DNA from: DASZMJ01 sp035551935
GTDB taxonomy: Bacteria; Planctomycetota; Planctomycetia; Isosphaerales; Isosphaeraceae
Reading direction: 5' to 3'
DNA length: 29,160 nucleotides
NCBI GenBank assembly: GCA_035551935.1
Contig: DASZMJ010000426.1
Location: forward strand, 1-29,160
Below, piece by piece: positions 14,699 to 21,199 of the stretch. Positions within the stretch are counted from its first letter, which is position 1. Every line of letters starts with the position of its first letter. A program made the translations under genes and the position numbers. The notes under the pieces are model-generated. The model saw nothing but the letters and a program-made list of their open reading frames with translations. It was not told the origin of the DNA and ran no database searches.

Positions 14699-15637
14699 TT
14701 AGCTCATAATAGAGTTCATGATCTGGATGGCCGCGGGGCCGACCAGGACGACGAAGATGCCGGGGAAGATGAACAGCACGAGCGGGAAGAGGAGCTGGAC
14801 GGCCGTCTTGGCGGCGCGCTCCTCGGCGAGCTGGCGGCGTCGGGTCCGCATCGAGTCGGACTGGACGCGCAACGCCGTGGCGATGCTCGAGCCGAACCGC
14901 TCGGCCTGGATGAGCACCGCGGCCAGGGCGCGCATGTCGTTGACGCCGGTCCGGGTGCCGAGGTCGTGGAGCACGTCCTTGCGGGTCCGGCCCATCTGGA
15001 GCTGGAAGTTGGCGATGGCGATCTCCTCGCAGAGCACCGGGCACGAGCCGACCAGCTCGCTGGCCACCCGCCGCATCGCCGCGTCGAGCCCCAGGCCGGC
15101 CTCGACGCAGACGACCAAGAGGTCGAGCGCATCGGGCAGGCCGAGGAAGATCGCCTCGGACCGCTGTTTCTTGATGATGCCGAGCACGAGGCCGGGGATG
15201 TAGAACCCCAGCGCGCCGCCGACGATCGTGTAGGCGATCCCCTTCTGGCCGAAGCCGAGCTTCGTGTAGACCACCGGCACGGCGATCGCCAGCGCGATGA
15301 CCAGCGCCAGGAACTTGATGCCGAGGTAGACCTGCACCGCCTGCTCGCCGCGGAAGCCGGCGTTCAGGAGCTTGAGCCGGAGCTTGCCCAGCTCGGCCTC
15401 GTCGGTCGGCCGCAAGGGCTTCGACAGCGCCGGCGCCGCCTTGGCGACCAGGGCCTGGAGCTTGTCCTGCTGCCGCAGCAGGGTCGAGGGGCCGGTCCGC
15501 GCCGCGGTGGCGCGGAGGATGCGGTCGAGCCGGTCGGCGGCGCGCGAGCGGCGCTCGGCCACGGCCGACAGGATGCCCCAGACGGCCAGCGACATCGCCA
15601 GGAACGTGCCGATCGGGACGAAGACTTCCCAGTTCAT
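14699..15637 (-). CDS. tadC: TadC-like type II secretion system F domain protein
   Basis: This 312-aa inner-membrane protein resembles the TadC platform protein of Flp/Tad pili. An N-terminal transmembrane segment is followed by a cytoplasmic part, a pair of segments (about 100-160), the T2SF domain and two C-terminal helices. The T2SF domain contains LPDALDLLVVCVEAGLGLDAAMRRVA, LGTRTGVNDMRALAAVLIQAERFGSSIATALRV and RAAKTAVQLLFPLVLFIFP. The LPD...EAG.....A pattern is typical of GspF/TadB/TadC proteins. It starts four bases after the tadB stop, so the two form one operon and should act as a hetero-oligomer. The ATPase TadA, secretin and pilin genes are not adjacent. Confidence 0.92.
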   Translation of the reverse strand: MNWEVFVPIGTFLAMSLAVWGILSAVAERRSRAADRLDRILRATAARTGPSTLLRQQDKLQALVAKAAPALSKPLRPTDEAELGKLRLKLLNAGFRGEQAVQVYLGIKFLALVIALAIAVPVVYTKLGFGQKGIAYTIVGGALGFYIPGLVLGIIKKQRSEAIFLGLPDALDLLVVCVEAGLGLDAAMRRVASELVGSCPVLCEEIAIANFQLQMGRTRKDVLHDLGTRTGVNDMRALAAVLIQAERFGSSIATALRVQSDSMRTRRRQLAEERAAKTAVQLLFPLVLFIFPGIFVVLVGPAAIQIMNSIMS

Positions 15638-15641
15638 CGCC

Positions 15642-16610
15642 TCACACCTTGATCGTGATGATCTTCTTGATCGCGACGGCGCCGACGACCTGCATCACGC
15701 CGGCGAAGGTCAGCATCTTGACGCCGACGGGCGTCGTGAACAGCAGGCGGACGTAATCCGGGTTGGTCAGGTGGATGAACCCCAGCAGCGACGGCGGCAT
15801 CGCCAGCAGGACGACGCCCGAGAGCCGGCCCTCGGCGGTCAGGGCCTGGACCTGGCCGTGGATCTGGAACCGCTCGCGGATGATCCGGCCGATCTTGTCG
15901 AGCACCTCGGCCAGGTCGCCGCCGGTGGCCCGCTGGATGACCACCGCGGTGACGAAGAACCGCACGTCCATCGTCGGCACCCGCTCCGAGAGCCCGCGCA
16001 GCGCGTCCTCCAGCGGGATGCCCAGGTTCTGCTCCTCGAAGATCCGGCCGAATTCGTGCGCGATCGGCGCCGGCATCTCGTCGGCGACGACGTTGAGCCC
16101 CGAGGCCAGGCCGTGCCCGGCCCGCAGCGCCCGCGCCACCAGCTCCAACGCGTCGGGCATCTGCGACGTGAACGTCTTGACCCGCTTCTTCTTCCGCATC
16201 ACCAGCCAGAACAGCGGCAGCACGCCCATCGACAGGGCGCCGGCCGGCACCGCCACCAGCGGCGCCCCGGTGAGGTACGCCGCGACGCCGCCGAGCCCGG
16301 CGAGCACCGCGGCGATCGCCACGAACTGCGGGAACGGCAGGTTCACGTCGGCCTGCTCGTAGAGCCGGCTCAGCCCCTCGAAACTCGGCAGGAACCCGGC
16401 CCAACGCTTCGCGCCGCCGAGGTCCAGCGCCGGCGGCCGCAGCAGCATGCCCTGCGCCGGGTCGGCCTTCGACGCCTTGCGACGTCCCGAGATCTCGTCG
16501 AGCCGCTGCTCGGCCGCCGAGCCGCCCGACTGCGCCATCACCAGCCCCAGCGCCCCGACCAGCACGATCACCGCCACGCCGATCAGGACCGGGATCAACG
16601 TCGTCCCCAT
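15642..16610 (-). CDS. tadB: TadB-like type II secretion system F domain protein
   Basis: This 322-aa protein is the TadB partner. An N-terminal membrane helix (TLIPVLIGVAVIVLVGALGLVMA) is followed by a cytoplasmic linker and a membrane pair around 95-145. The T2SF domain contains SQMPDALELVARALRAGHGLASGLNVVADEM, EFGRIFEEQNLGIPLEDAL and FFVTAVVIQRATGGDLAEVLDKIGRIIRER. The MPDAL....LRAGH segment is the TadB signature. The ATG at 16610 is chosen because GAGGTGAGGG immediately precedes it; a longer frame from 16640 would include that ribosome site. It leads the tadBC pair; in complete loci the ATPase gene is upstream, here replaced by a terminator and the GPGY gene. Confidence 0.92.
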   Translation of the reverse strand: MGTTLIPVLIGVAVIVLVGALGLVMAQSGGSAAEQRLDEISGRRKASKADPAQGMLLRPPALDLGGAKRWAGFLPSFEGLSRLYEQADVNLPFPQFVAIAAVLAGLGGVAAYLTGAPLVAVPAGALSMGVLPLFWLVMRKKKRVKTFTSQMPDALELVARALRAGHGLASGLNVVADEMPAPIAHEFGRIFEEQNLGIPLEDALRGLSERVPTMDVRFFVTAVVIQRATGGDLAEVLDKIGRIIRERFQIHGQVQALTAEGRLSGVVLLAMPPSLLGFIHLTNPDYVRLLFTTPVGVKMLTFAGVMQVVGAVAIKKIITIKV

Positions 16611-16700
16611 CGCCCTCACCTCCTCAGAGGCCGCCCCCACGCCGCCAGGATCGAATCAACTCTAGGTCACGTCTCCCGCCCGTCGCGCCAGAAACCGAAA

Positions 16701-16730
16701 CGCCCCGGCTGGTTGCAACCAGCCGGGGCG
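16701..16730. terminator. 30-bp perfect palindrome between the GPGY gene and tadB
   Basis: CGCCCCGGCTGGTTG is followed directly by its reverse complement, giving a 15-bp stem with no formal loop; the central bases would form one. It lies 30 bases after the stop of the GPGY gene on the minus strand and upstream of tadB. No T-run follows. It most likely ends the GPGY transcript and insulates tadBC. Confidence 0.75.
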
Positions 16731-16760
16731 CCATGATGTTGCGGCGACGGGTCCGGGGGC

Positions 16761-17483
16761 TCAAGGGGTCGCGGCGGCGGGCGTGGGGGGGTCGGCCAGC
16801 AGGAGGATGTTGTGGTCGAGGCTCCGGAGGAAGTACTCGAAGTCGGCGACGGCCTTCGGGTCGTTCGCGCGCAGGTCGTCGAGGGCGGCGTTGCCGAAGG
16901 CGGCGGCCTTCTGCACGGCGTCGACGCTCAGGGCGACGGTGGCGCGGTCGCTGGCGGCGTGCTCGCGGACGACGGCCGCGACCGCCTCGTCGGCGGCCCT
17001 CCGCTTCGCGTCGAACTCCGGGCCCCGGGGCGTGCTCGCCGGCCAGCGCACGGCGCCGTCGCGGCCGAGGACCTCGTCGCGCCCCAACGGCGGCCGCGGC
17101 GCCTCCTGTCGCTGGCGGTGGTAGTGCGCGTGGCTGGGCAAGGCCGACGTCGTGTTGTAGTAGATCCGGTGCTGCGGCACCGCTTGCATCATGCCGACGG
17201 CGAACGTCGCGGCCAGCACCTGCTGCTGCGCCATCGCCTGGAGCTGCGGCGCGTAGCCGTCGTACGGCGTGGCCGTGACGTACGGGCTCGAATACGGCGA
17301 CCCGCCGAAGTAGCCCGGGCCGAGGTTGCTGTACGGCGTGATGTACCCCGGACCGAGGTTGCTGAACGGCGTGATGTACCCCGGCCCGAACTGCGCCCCG
17401 GCCTCGTGGCCGACGGCCAGCCACGCGACCGCCGCCAGTGCCGCCCCGGCCGCGCGCCGGGGCCATGGTGTCGCCCTCGACAT
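16761..17483 (-). CDS. secreted GPGY-repeat protein, shorter paralogue
   Basis: I do not recognise a named family. The 240-aa protein has a signal peptide (AAGAALAAVAWLAVGHEAGA, cut before QFGPGY). Two near-identical repeats, GPGYITPFSNL and GPGYITPYSNL, follow, then GPGYFGGSPYSSPYVTATPY. A middle segment ends at HYHRQRQEAPRPPLGRDEV, and an alpha-helical C-terminal domain carries FDAKRRAADEAVAAVVREH and VADFEYFLRSLDHNILLL. The downstream paralogue at 17647-18669 shares all of these blocks, so the two arose by tandem duplication. The ATG at 17483 has GGGAGG eight bases upstream; a longer frame to 17567 is arginine-rich. A structural or matrix role outside the membrane is a guess. A possible -10 (TAGGAT on the minus strand, 17558-17563) lies upstream. 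Confidence 0.85.
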   Translation of the reverse strand: MSRATPWPRRAAGAALAAVAWLAVGHEAGAQFGPGYITPFSNLGPGYITPYSNLGPGYFGGSPYSSPYVTATPYDGYAPQLQAMAQQQVLAATFAVGMMQAVPQHRIYYNTTSALPSHAHYHRQRQEAPRPPLGRDEVLGRDGAVRWPASTPRGPEFDAKRRAADEAVAAVVREHAASDRATVALSVDAVQKAAAFGNAALDDLRANDPKAVADFEYFLRSLDHNILLLADPPTPAAATP

Positions 17484-17605
17484 GACTGGACCTCCCTGGT
17501 TGCCGCCCTCGGGACGGAGGCCGCCGCGCCGTCGCGGGCTGCCCCCCCGACCGTCTGATCCTAGCACGGGCCCCGACGACCCGCCAGCGGCCAGGGTCTG
17601 CGCCC

Positions 17606-17638
17606 TTCCCCCCTCGCCCCAGTGGGGCGAGGGGGGAA
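17606..17638 (-). terminator. hairpin after the longer GPGY gene
   Basis: Arms of 15 bases (17606-17620 and 17624-17638; core CCCCCCTCGCCCC) pair perfectly around a 3-base loop. It begins nine bases after the stop codon at 17647 on the minus strand. No T-run follows. It separates the two paralogous genes and suggests they are transcribed separately. Confidence 0.75.
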
Positions 17639-17646
17639 CGAGGCCC

Positions 17647-18669
17647 TCACGGCTTGCCCTGGTCCTTGACCGTGTCGCGGAGGACGTCGCCGGCGGTCTT
17701 GGGGTTGTTGGCCGGCCGGGTGTCGCCGGTGGGGGGCGGGGTGGGCCGGCCGTTGCCGTTGGCGGCGGGGGCGGGGGCGGCGTCGGCGAGGCCCTGGACG
17801 TTGTGGTCGAGGCTCCGGAGGAAGTGCTCGAAGTCGGCGACGTTCGGGGCGTTGGACTCGCGGAGCTTGGCCAGGGCGGCGCGGCCGAAGGTCGAGACCT
17901 TGCGCTCGGCGTCGATGGTGTCGGCCACCGTCGCCTGGCCGTCGACGCGGTGCTGGCGGGCGACGACGGCCACGGCCTTCTCGGCGGCCTCGCGCTGCGC
18001 GTCGAGGTCCGCGTCGCGGGGGGTGCCCTTGGGCCAGAGGACCTTGCCGTCGTCGCCGATGACCTTCTCGCGCGGCATCGGCGCCCGCGCCGGGGCCTGC
18101 CGCTGGCGCTGGTAGTGGGCCCGGGTCGGCATGGCGGTCGCCGTGTTGATGTAGGTCTGGAACGGCGACATCGCCTGGAGCATCCGGTAGTTGTTCAGCA
18201 TCGTGCCGACGGCCTGCTGCTCGGTCAGGGCCGCCGAGCCGTACGCCTGCGCCGCCCGCGCGTTGGCGAGGTCGACGTTGGTGGCGCTCATCGCGCCGTA
18301 GCCGTAGCCGTAGCCGCCGTTGAAGGGGCCGAGGCCGTAGCCGTAGCCGGGCCCGAAGCCGTAGCCATAGCCGTAGCCCATGTACGGCAGGCCGAAGCCC
18401 ATCGTCGTGTACGGGATGGCGGTGACGTTGGGGTTGGCGAACGGCGAGCCGGCGAAGTAGCCGGGCCCGGCGAAGCCGAAGGCCCCGAAGTAGCCGGGGC
18501 TGAAGTTGGCGAACGGGCTGCCGTAGTAGCCCGGCCCCATGGCGCTGAACGGCGTGATGTAGTCGGCGCCGAGTTGCGCGTGGGCCCTCCCGGCGGCCAT
18601 CAGGACCACGACCGCCGCCAAGGCCGCCCGGGCCGCCCGCCCGCGCCCGCCCTTCGTCGTCCGCGACAT
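17647..18669 (-). CDS. secreted GPGY/GYGYG-rich protein, longer paralogue
   Basis: The 340-aa product has a signal peptide (RAALAAVVVLMAAGRAHA, cut before QLGADY) and then YITPFSAMGPGYYGSPFANF and further SPGYF/GPGYF repeats. A strongly Gly/Tyr-rich stretch (MGYGYGYGFGPGYGYGLG, about 105-145) follows. The C-terminal half matches the paralogue at 16761-17483: HYQRQRQ, GDDGKVLWPKGTPRDADLDAQREAAEKAVAVVARQH and VADFEHFLRSLDHNV. It ends in a proline- and asparagine-rich tail. The extra Gly/Tyr block is the main difference and looks like a low-complexity expansion. Such aromatic-glycine tracts suggest a surface or matrix protein, but no function is known. Confidence 0.87.
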   Translation of the reverse strand: MSRTTKGGRGRAARAALAAVVVLMAAGRAHAQLGADYITPFSAMGPGYYGSPFANFSPGYFGAFGFAGPGYFAGSPFANPNVTAIPYTTMGFGLPYMGYGYGYGFGPGYGYGLGPFNGGYGYGYGAMSATNVDLANARAAQAYGSAALTEQQAVGTMLNNYRMLQAMSPFQTYINTATAMPTRAHYQRQRQAPARAPMPREKVIGDDGKVLWPKGTPRDADLDAQREAAEKAVAVVARQHRVDGQATVADTIDAERKVSTFGRAALAKLRESNAPNVADFEHFLRSLDHNVQGLADAAPAPAANGNGRPTPPPTGDTRPANNPKTAGDVLRDTVKDQGKP

Positions 18670-18811
18670 GGCTTCGACCTCCCCGGGGCCGACGGGCCGC
18701 GCCGCCCCGCTCGTGATTTGGTATCCGAGTTGCACTGTACCACGACGACGGACGCCTTGACCAGCAATCGCCGCGCCGGGGGGCATCCAGCGGCCTGGAT
18801 GCGGAAGGACG

Positions 18812-19225
18812 ATGACCGCCATGATGACCAGCCAACGCCCGAACCTCGGGACGTCGAGCGGCCGGCGCGTCCTGATCGTCGAGGACGACCCGAACAGTCG
18901 CTGGGCGCTCTGCGCCTTGCTGAAGCGCCTGGGCTTCGACTGCCGCGCCGCCACCAACGGCCAGGAGGCGCTGGACCTCGTCCGCGCCTTCCAGCCCGAG
19001 GCGGTGATCATGGACCTGATGATGCCGGTGCTCGACGGCGTCGAGGCCACCCGCCGCCTCAAGGCCGACGCCCGCACCCGCGGCATCCCCGTGCTCGCCC
19101 TCTCCGCCAACGCCACCCCCGGCGGCCGCTCCGCCGCCCGCCGCGCCGGCGCCGACGACTTCCTCACCAAGCCCGTCATCCTCACCGAGCTGCTCGAGCA
19201 CCTCCACCGCCACCTCGACGCCTGA
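18812..19225 (+). CDS. single-domain response regulator (REC only)
   Basis: The 137-aa protein is a receiver domain with a short N-terminal extension. RVLIVEDDP (acidic pair at about 25-26), VIMDLMMPVLDG with phospho-acceptor Asp68, ALSANA with the switch Ser99, and FLTKP with Lys120 are all present, so it should be phosphorylatable. No output domain follows, so it would act by protein contact, like CheY or in a phosphorelay. No histidine kinase lies in the window. ATG at 18812 follows GGAAGGAC; ATGs at 18821 and 18824 are alternatives. It is divergent from the GPGY gene, sharing a 142-base spacer. It resembles the second solo regulator at 24388-24840. Confidence 0.93.
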   Translation: MTAMMTSQRPNLGTSSGRRVLIVEDDPNSRWALCALLKRLGFDCRAATNGQEALDLVRAFQPEAVIMDLMMPVLDGVEATRRLKADARTRGIPVLALSANATPGGRSAARRAGADDFLTKPVILTELLEHLHRHLDA

Positions 19226-19260
19226 GGGGCGATGCCCGAACCCGGCCTGTCCGGGGCGAT

Positions 19261-19752
19261 TCAACGAAGCGGCATCGCCGTCCCCCCATCCGGAACGGTC
19301 ACGCCGTCGTCATCCCGGGCCAGATCCTCGGCGTGCCCGAGGAAGATCGCCGCCGTATCCGGGTCGCCGGCCTCCTGCCAGATGTCGCCGCGCAGGCGCG
19401 ACAAGGTCACGGGCTCGACGTACTCGCCCCAGCGCCGGAGGAGTTCCAGGGCGCAATCCCATTCGCCCGCCTGCCGTGCCTCGTCGGCCTCGACCAGTCC
19501 TCGATTCGCCTCGGGCTCCATCGGCCGGGCGTGGCGAGGGGGCCCGCCGAGCGAATCGAGGTCTTCGGAGAGGCCGGTGATCCGCTTCTTCTCGACCTCC
19601 GACAGCATTCGCCAGGCGTGTTCGAGACCGTCGCGGACCTCGTCCGCCTCCGGCGATTCGTCGCGGCCTTCCGGCGCGAGGGAATGGAGGCGGTGGAGGC
19701 CCTGGATCGATTGGAGGTAGCTCGGGCTCGTCGAGAAGAAACGCTTCATCAT
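19261..19752 (-). CDS. uncharacterised protein, possible TPR-like helical repeat
   Basis: I do not recognise a family. The 163-aa protein starts MMKRFFSTSPSYLQSIQGLH and is mostly helical and acidic (LEHAWRMLSEVEKKRITGL). Its second half, EADEARQAGEWDCALELLRRWGEY and GDIWQEAGDPDTAAIFLGHAEDLA, has the G-W/A-x-x-A and alternating small-large pattern of two tetratricopeptide-like helical pairs. No signal peptide or catalytic motif is seen. A longer frame upstream of 19752 continues into MITE copy 3 and is not coding. The ribosome site is weak. The element sits 67 bases upstream, so it could affect this gene's promoter. Confidence 0.65.
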   Translation of the reverse strand: MMKRFFSTSPSYLQSIQGLHRLHSLAPEGRDESPEADEVRDGLEHAWRMLSEVEKKRITGLSEDLDSLGGPPRHARPMEPEANRGLVEADEARQAGEWDCALELLRRWGEYVEPVTLSRLRGDIWQEAGDPDTAAIFLGHAEDLARDDDGVTVPDGGTAMPLR

Positions 19753-19818
19753 GACCACTCGGCACTGGGAGGAGGCATCGCCTCTGCCGATTCTACCCCG
19801 ACCTCTCCGGTGCTGACA

Positions 19819-19941
19819 CAGGGCAAACGCATCTAATTCACAAATCCTTGTCTGCAAAGAACTTGCGACTAGTTGAATTCCGTGCACTAGATTGCAAATC
19901 CTTGCAGGACAAGGATTTGCGAAACACGTGCGTTCGCCCTG
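19819..19941 (+). mobile_element. 123-bp MITE-like element, copy 3
   Basis: The sequence is identical to copy 1 over all 123 bases. The 10-bp duplication GGTGCTGACA is perfect at 19809-19818 and 19942-19951. It lies in the upstream region of the gene at 19261-19752, between that gene's start and the repeat-rich intergenic region. The open frames that cross it are artefacts of its sequence, and the same peptide strings recur at the other copies. Confidence 0.93.
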
Positions 19942-20017
19942 GGTGCTGACACGGCCCTCGTGGGCCGTTCCGGCTGATCGATCGGCGGAAGGGCCCGGGT
20001 CGGTGGGCGAGGCTGGC

Positions 20018-20397
20018 TCCCTCTTCCTAACCCGAAGCGCAAGTATTGAGGTTGCGCTTTTTTCGGGCGCCAACAAGCGGATTTCCCGGGAAAATCGCGA
20101 TTTCTCCGACCCCAGGGGGGGATGGAATTGCGACGCCTCGTGCCCTCCCAATGCCGAACACTCTCATGAGTCGATTCCTGGCCTCACCCGACCCCATGAA
20201 AACGGGTGGCACGCCCTGCAAGGGCGTGGCTGGGCCCGGGGACCACGCCCTTGCAGGGCGTGCCACCCACTCCACTCCACCCCACCCAGGAGCGACTCGC
20301 GATCCATTTTCAGAGCAAACCCCCCGGTTTTTCAGGCTTTTTCGCCTCCGGAAATAGCGCAACCTCAAAACTTGCGCTTCGGGTTTAGGAAGAGGGA
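20018..20397. repeat. 380-bp segment bounded by 40-bp inverted repeats
   Basis: The left end (20018-20057) and right end (20357-20397) are inverted copies that differ by one base and one indel. Both contain CTTCCTAA and CCCGAAGCGCAAG. Each end also folds on itself (GCGCAA ... TTGCGC), and on the left it is followed by a T-run. In the middle lies the 26-bp hairpin at 20204-20268. No reading frame here is convincing and no target duplication was found. It could be a non-autonomous element or two facing copies of a dispersed intergenic repeat. Confidence 0.7.
20204..20268. repeat. 26-bp perfect inverted repeat hairpin
   Basis: The arm GGGTGGCACGCCCTGCAAG plus GGCGTGG (20204-20229) is mirrored exactly at 20243-20268 around a 13-base GC-rich loop. 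It is nested in the 380-bp segment above, far from any gene end, so it is more likely a mobile or dispersed hairpin than a terminator. Confidence 0.8.
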
Positions 20398-20658
20398 CGC
20401 CGGCACGGACCCGTCGGCCGATCTCGGAGAAAATGGCCCGCCGGCGCGGAATTCCCGCCGGTTCCGGCCCGGAATTCCAACTGGATAGGGTAGAGGGCCG
20501 GCGCCGGGAGGGGACTCGTGCGCGCCCCAACCACTCCGGGCCGCGACGGGTCGCGGAGCGGTCGACGGGCGAGACGAATCCCGGGTTGAGACGGATGAGA
20601 CGAGGATTCGATGGTCAATTTCGTTCACATTCCCGACCCGTGTCGAGGCACCCCGTGG

Positions 20659-21070
20659 CGCGAAACAAAGCCACTTCGGGTGGCGAAGGAACTGGGGCGA
20701 GGTCGCGGGAGGCAACGGCCTGCGCACAAACGAACCCACGGCATCCTGGACGTTCTGGGGGATTTGTACGACGCAAGTCCCGCGGCGCCGAACGAACCCA
20801 ACGGCCCCCAGGCCCGTTTTCCGCCAAAACGAACCCAAAGTTGGGGATATTGGGGGATCTGCAAGGGCTCATCCGGGAGAGCGGGAGCGGGGGCCGCGTT
20901 GCAAATCAAAGCCACTTGGGACGCGCGGCCGCGGCGCGAAACGAAGCCAACAGGGGGATGGAGGGTCTGGGAGAGATGGTGGTTGGCGGATGGACGTTGG
21001 ATGTTGGCCGGTCGCGGCGCGAATCCGAGTCACCTCGGCTCCGGCCCGGCTCGCGCCGAACGAACCCACC
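20659..21070 (+). repeat. eight degenerate copies of a short repeat upstream of dxr
   Basis: A motif like GCGCGAAACGAAGCCAC or GCGCCGAACGAACCCAC recurs at about 20659, 20722, 20785, 20822, 20900, 20934, 21017 and 21052. The spacings are 63, 63, 37, 78, 34, 83 and 35 bases. Copies differ at several positions and occur in one orientation. The region has no convincing gene: the frames across it change at each repeat and have no family resemblance. The rest of 19952-21107 also appears to be non-coding. Confidence 0.6.
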
Positions 21071-21107
21071 GTTCATGTTCGATCGCAAGGGTCGATGGCG
21101 CGGCGGC

Positions 21108-21136
21108 TTGTCGGGGGCGGGCGGGGGTCCTACAAT
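21108..21136 (+). promoter_or_regulatory. putative sigma-70-type promoter for dxr-rseP
   Basis: TTGTCG (21108-21113) and TACAAT (21131-21136) are separated by exactly 17 bases, and the -10 box stands out in a GC-rich context. The GTG start of dxr lies 63 bases downstream of the -10 box. Confidence 0.6.
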
Positions 21137-21199
21137 CAGGGCTTCGGTCGCGAGGGTCGGGGCGAACCGCGAACTCGGAAGGGGACGGGGCGACGAGGC

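Noticed and set aside
17326..19836. 836-codon plus-strand frame
   Set aside because: It runs opposite both GPGY genes and through MITE copy 3, with proline/arginine/glycine-rich sequence and no motif; the other frames there are clearly coding.
20027..20530. 167-codon minus-strand frame in the repeat-rich intergenic region
   Set aside because: It crosses the hairpin and the 40-bp inverted repeat, and the peptide has no domain-like pattern.
20659..21070. CRISPR-like array
   Set aside because: The repeats are short and very degenerate, spacings are irregular, and no cas genes are present.
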